From the NCBI GenBank assembly GCA_002371895.1, contig DFHM01000001.1, positions 1 through 7,406 of the forward strand: a DNA stretch of 7,406 nucleotides. The letters run 5' to 3'. This document shows, piece by piece, positions 5,841-7,406 of the stretch (positions are counted from its first letter, which is position 1; each line of letters opens with the position of its first letter). The notes beneath the pieces were generated by a model that was given only the letters and a program-made list of their open reading frames with translations, was not told the origin of the DNA and made no database searches. Origin of the DNA: Candidatus Saccharibacteria bacterium UBA3723. GTDB lineage: Bacteria > Patescibacteriota > Saccharimonadia > Saccharimonadales > Saccharimonadaceae. Position numbers and translations under genes: made by a program.

Positions 5841-6257
5841 TTAATAACGCGTTCGTTCGCGATCTAAATCGCGAGCCTTAATCGTCTGGCGTTTGTCGTA
5901 TTTCTTTTTACCCTCACCGACGGCAATGGTTAGCTTGATATGCCTCTTGCCTGGATGAAGTTCTACCGGGACAATTGTTGATCCATCTACTTTTGCACGC
6001 TCGAGTGAGGAAATTTGTTTTTTAGTCGCAAGCAATTTGATATTTTCTGCCGTATCGGAGCCTAAGGTTAAACCAAGAAGCCATAATTCATGATTACGAA
6101 TCGTAACATAAGTGCCTTTTAATTGCGCATGACGATCGCGAATTAGACGCACTTGAGCACCCGTCAAAACCATGCCGACTTCGATTTTGTCAGATAAATT
6201 ATAGTCATAGTGGGCGCGTCGATTTACGACGGCGGCTGGTTTTTTGACTTTTTTCAT
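5841..6257 (-). CDS. smpB: SsrA-binding protein SmpB
   Basis: RNA-binding partner of tmRNA in ribosome rescue (trans-translation). Family landmarks are visible: NRRAHYDY at residues 12-19 (usual N-R/K-A-x-H/Y-D-Y), VGMVLTGAQV at 27-36, and the C-terminal KKYDKRQTIKARDLDRE at 118-134, whose equivalent enters the ribosomal decoding region. At 138 aa it is slightly short. The loop that normally carries a P-x-R-x-RKLLL stretch is reduced to GSDTAENIKLLA at 66-77, and the usual T-E-V is A-Q-V at 34-36. ATG 6257 was chosen because an extended -10 ends 7 nt before it. No tmRNA gene is seen next to it. It lies 17 bp downstream of the glycosyltransferase stop, in the same direction. Confidence 0.93.
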   Translation of the reverse strand: MKKVKKPAAVVNRRAHYDYNLSDKIEVGMVLTGAQVRLIRDRHAQLKGTYVTIRNHELWLLGLTLGSDTAENIKLLATKKQISSLERAKVDGSTIVPVELHPGKRHIKLTIAVGEGKKKYDKRQTIKARDLDRERTRY

Positions 6258-6264
6258 AATTATT

Positions 6265-6273
6265 ATTTTATCA
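6265..6273 (-). promoter_or_regulatory. Extended -10 promoter of smpB, leaderless
   Basis: TGA-TAAAAT on the minus strand ends 7 nt before ATG 6257, with no Shine-Dalgarno between. It occupies the 17-bp gap after the glycosyltransferase stop codon. The hexamer has one departure from TATAAT. Read-through from the upstream gene is also possible. Confidence 0.5.
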
Positions 6274-6274
6274 C

Positions 6275-7033
6275 TTATTTCAACTCTCGGCGAATCTTAA
6301 AAGTTAGCCATTTATGATAGCAGAATTCAAATATACTAAATACCTTTGGCCCCATAAATTTTATCCAGAAGACGCCAATGCTCTGCATGGTTTTCTCAAA
6401 CTTACTGTGCCACGTAGATGCGTAATGATGAATCGCGCGAGTATTCTCCGTCATATGCATTTCGCCAGTACTATAATGTTTTGGGTTAAAATATTCCGGC
6501 GCAAAAACGGCGAATTTTCCATCATATACATGAGTTTTGCCATCCAACTTTAGGCCATATATATCTTCCGCATAAATTGATGGGCTATGTACGGTGCGCA
6601 TAAAAGTATCGTTGGTAATTTTCTTTGGTAAATTATGTTCGTAACGTTTGAGTACTTTTGCAATCCATGGAGAGTGTTTCTTCGCGGCAAAGCCAGAAGT
6701 AGTAAACCAATATTTCGCTTCCCAGCTCGCAACGCCGTCATATTTCAGCAAGTCATCTAGTGGCTTCAGCAACTCAACGTCTGTATCGAAATAAAAGCCA
6801 CCTTCCGTATACACTGCGTACATGCGAATAATGTCCGCAGCAAGCGCCCAGCGCTTCTCTCTTATTGCCTTTGCGACGAGGGGATACTTCTCTAAATCAA
6901 TATCTTTTTCCGTCCAGCGCTTAATTTCAAAATCTGGATTTAGTTTTTTCCAACCTTTAATGAATTTTTGATCTTTTTCGGGAATTGGCGCAGTTCCAAC
7001 CCATACATAGTGAATCTTCTTTGGGATTGCCAT
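6275..7033 (-). CDS. GT32-type glycosyltransferase (DXD motif)
   Basis: A 252-aa protein of the Gly_transf_sug/GT32 type, whose members move a sugar from a nucleotide-sugar donor to a glycan in capsule, cell-wall polysaccharide or glycolipid synthesis. Visible signature: IPKKIHYVWVG at residues 3-13, ALAADIIRMYAVYTEGG at 63-79, the metal-binding DTD at 83-85 within FDTDVELLKPL, and a C-terminal HHYASTWH at 202-209. No signal peptide or clear transmembrane helix is seen. The C-terminal 35 residues are aromatic and basic and might touch the membrane. ATG 7033 is 6 nt after a perfect TATAAT and gives the standard family N-terminus. The divergent neighbour is another glycosyltransferase, so the two may act on one envelope glycan. 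Donor and acceptor cannot be told from sequence. Confidence 0.88.
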   Translation of the reverse strand: MAIPKKIHYVWVGTAPIPEKDQKFIKGWKKLNPDFEIKRWTEKDIDLEKYPLVAKAIREKRWALAADIIRMYAVYTEGGFYFDTDVELLKPLDDLLKYDGVASWEAKYWFTTSGFAAKKHSPWIAKVLKRYEHNLPKKITNDTFMRTVHSPSIYAEDIYGLKLDGKTHVYDGKFAVFAPEYFNPKHYSTGEMHMTENTRAIHHYASTWHSKFEKTMQSIGVFWIKFMGPKVFSIFEFCYHKWLTFKIRRELK

Positions 7034-7039
7034 GCTTAG

Positions 7040-7045
7040 ATTATA
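7040..7045 (-). promoter_or_regulatory. -10 box of the GT32 gene, leaderless
   Basis: A perfect TATAAT on the minus strand ends 6 nt before ATG 7033, with no Shine-Dalgarno in between. Transcription should begin at or beside the start codon. It lies 13 bp from the divergent -10 box at 7059-7064. Confidence 0.6.
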
Positions 7046-7055
7046 CCTTATTAAA

Positions 7056-7064
7056 TGTTATAAT
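7056..7064 (+). promoter_or_regulatory. Extended -10 promoter of the GT4 gene, leaderless
   Basis: TGT-TATAAT is a perfect extended -10 element ending 8 nt before ATG 7073. No Shine-Dalgarno and no strong -35 are seen. It shares a 39-bp intergenic gap with the divergent GT32 promoter, so the two polymerase footprints must overlap. Confidence 0.6.
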
Positions 7065-7072
7065 ATAGCCGT

Positions 7073-7406
7073 ATGAAAATTGTCATTTCTACGGATGTGT
7101 ATTATCCGATGATTAACGGCGTGGCAGTTTTTTCACGAAATCTCGCGGGTGGTTTGAAAAAACGTGGCCATCAGGTTATGGTTTTGGCGCCAAGTACAAC
7201 AGGTGAATTTGGTGTCGAAAAAGATGAGGAATACGGTTTCACGGTCGTGCGCCTAAGTTCGACGAAAATGCATTTATACCCGGACCAAATCAACAAGGTT
7301 CCCGCCAAAAAACGTATTATGGGCGTAAAAGTCCCACAACTTCTATATAGGAACGGCCTAAACGTTAGCTATACGCCATATCTGGAAATCAAAAAAGTAT
7401 TGGACG
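7073..7406 (+). CDS. GT4-type glycosyltransferase, N-terminal part only
   Basis: 111 codons are seen before the window ends. The N-terminus is typical of GT-B fold, GT4-family glycosyltransferases: beta strand MKIVISTD, then YYPMINGVAVFSRNLAGGL at residues 10-28 (the acceptor-side Gly-rich loop), and RGHQVMVLAPS at 31-41. A stretch with P70, D71 and Q72 follows near residues 67-73. Such enzymes build lipid-linked or cell-surface glycans in the cytoplasm or at the inner membrane face. A lipid glycosyltransferase of the glucosyl-diacylglycerol or mannosyl-inositide kind is possible, but the donor-binding half lies outside the window. The start is supported by the extended -10 box 8 nt upstream. 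Divergent from the GT32 gene. Confidence 0.88.
   Translation, partial: MKIVISTDVYYPMINGVAVFSRNLAGGLKKRGHQVMVLAPSTTGEFGVEKDEEYGFTVVRLSSTKMHLYPDQINKVPAKKRIMGVKVPQLLYRNGLNVSYTPYLEIKKVLD

Noticed and set aside
6314..6741. Open frames opposite or shifted within the GT32 gene
   Set aside because: Shadows of a gene with a clear DXD and family ends; the translations look non-protein-like.

Overview
The window reads as a compact, host-associated bacterial chromosome segment. It most likely comes from Candidatus Saccharibacteria (TM7) or a close Patescibacteria/CPR relative. This rests on recognition of protein style, not a search: a short, divergent MurC-type ligase, a trimmed SmpB, short lineage-type secreted and membrane proteins of unknown function, very small intergenic gaps, and a surface adhesin with modules familiar from gut and oral Firmicutes. 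All recognised genes start with ATG. Four of the five visible complete genes whose stop is not inside an operon end in TAA and the fifth junction is a convergent TAA; the one TGA stop lies in an ATGA operon overlap. This fits the standard bacterial code rather than the UGA=Gly code of Absconditabacteria/Gracilibacteria.

Layout. Positions 1-1614 (minus) hold the first 538 residues of a large membrane-anchored surface protein with InlB/Flg_new-type repeats; its C-terminus lies beyond position 1. A 165-bp divergent promoter region (1615-1779) separates it from a murC-like gene (1780-2997, plus). murC converges on a two-gene minus-strand operon (3925-2994): a small secreted helical protein and a single-pass membrane protein with an acidic tail. 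The two converging stop codons share the bases TTAA. Upstream of that operon lies aspS (5746-3983, minus), ended by a clear intrinsic terminator whose U-tract runs almost into the next gene's promoter. Then come smpB (6257-5841, minus), a GT32-type glycosyltransferase (7033-6275, minus), and the start of a divergent GT4-type glycosyltransferase (7073 to beyond 7406, plus).

How it fits together. The genes fall into cell envelope (MurC-like ligase, two glycosyltransferases, adhesin, secreted/membrane pair) and translation (AspRS, SmpB). The most consistent pattern is regulatory. Five genes have a -10 hexamer ending 6-8 nt before the ATG and no Shine-Dalgarno, which predicts leaderless mRNAs, and several of these are extended -10 (TGn) promoters with no good -35 box. 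Where a transcript should have a leader (aspS) or a gene is internal to an operon (3407), a purine-rich Shine-Dalgarno is present. No tRNA, rRNA, CRISPR array, insertion sequence or phage gene was seen, and no stretch above 300 bases lacks a gene.
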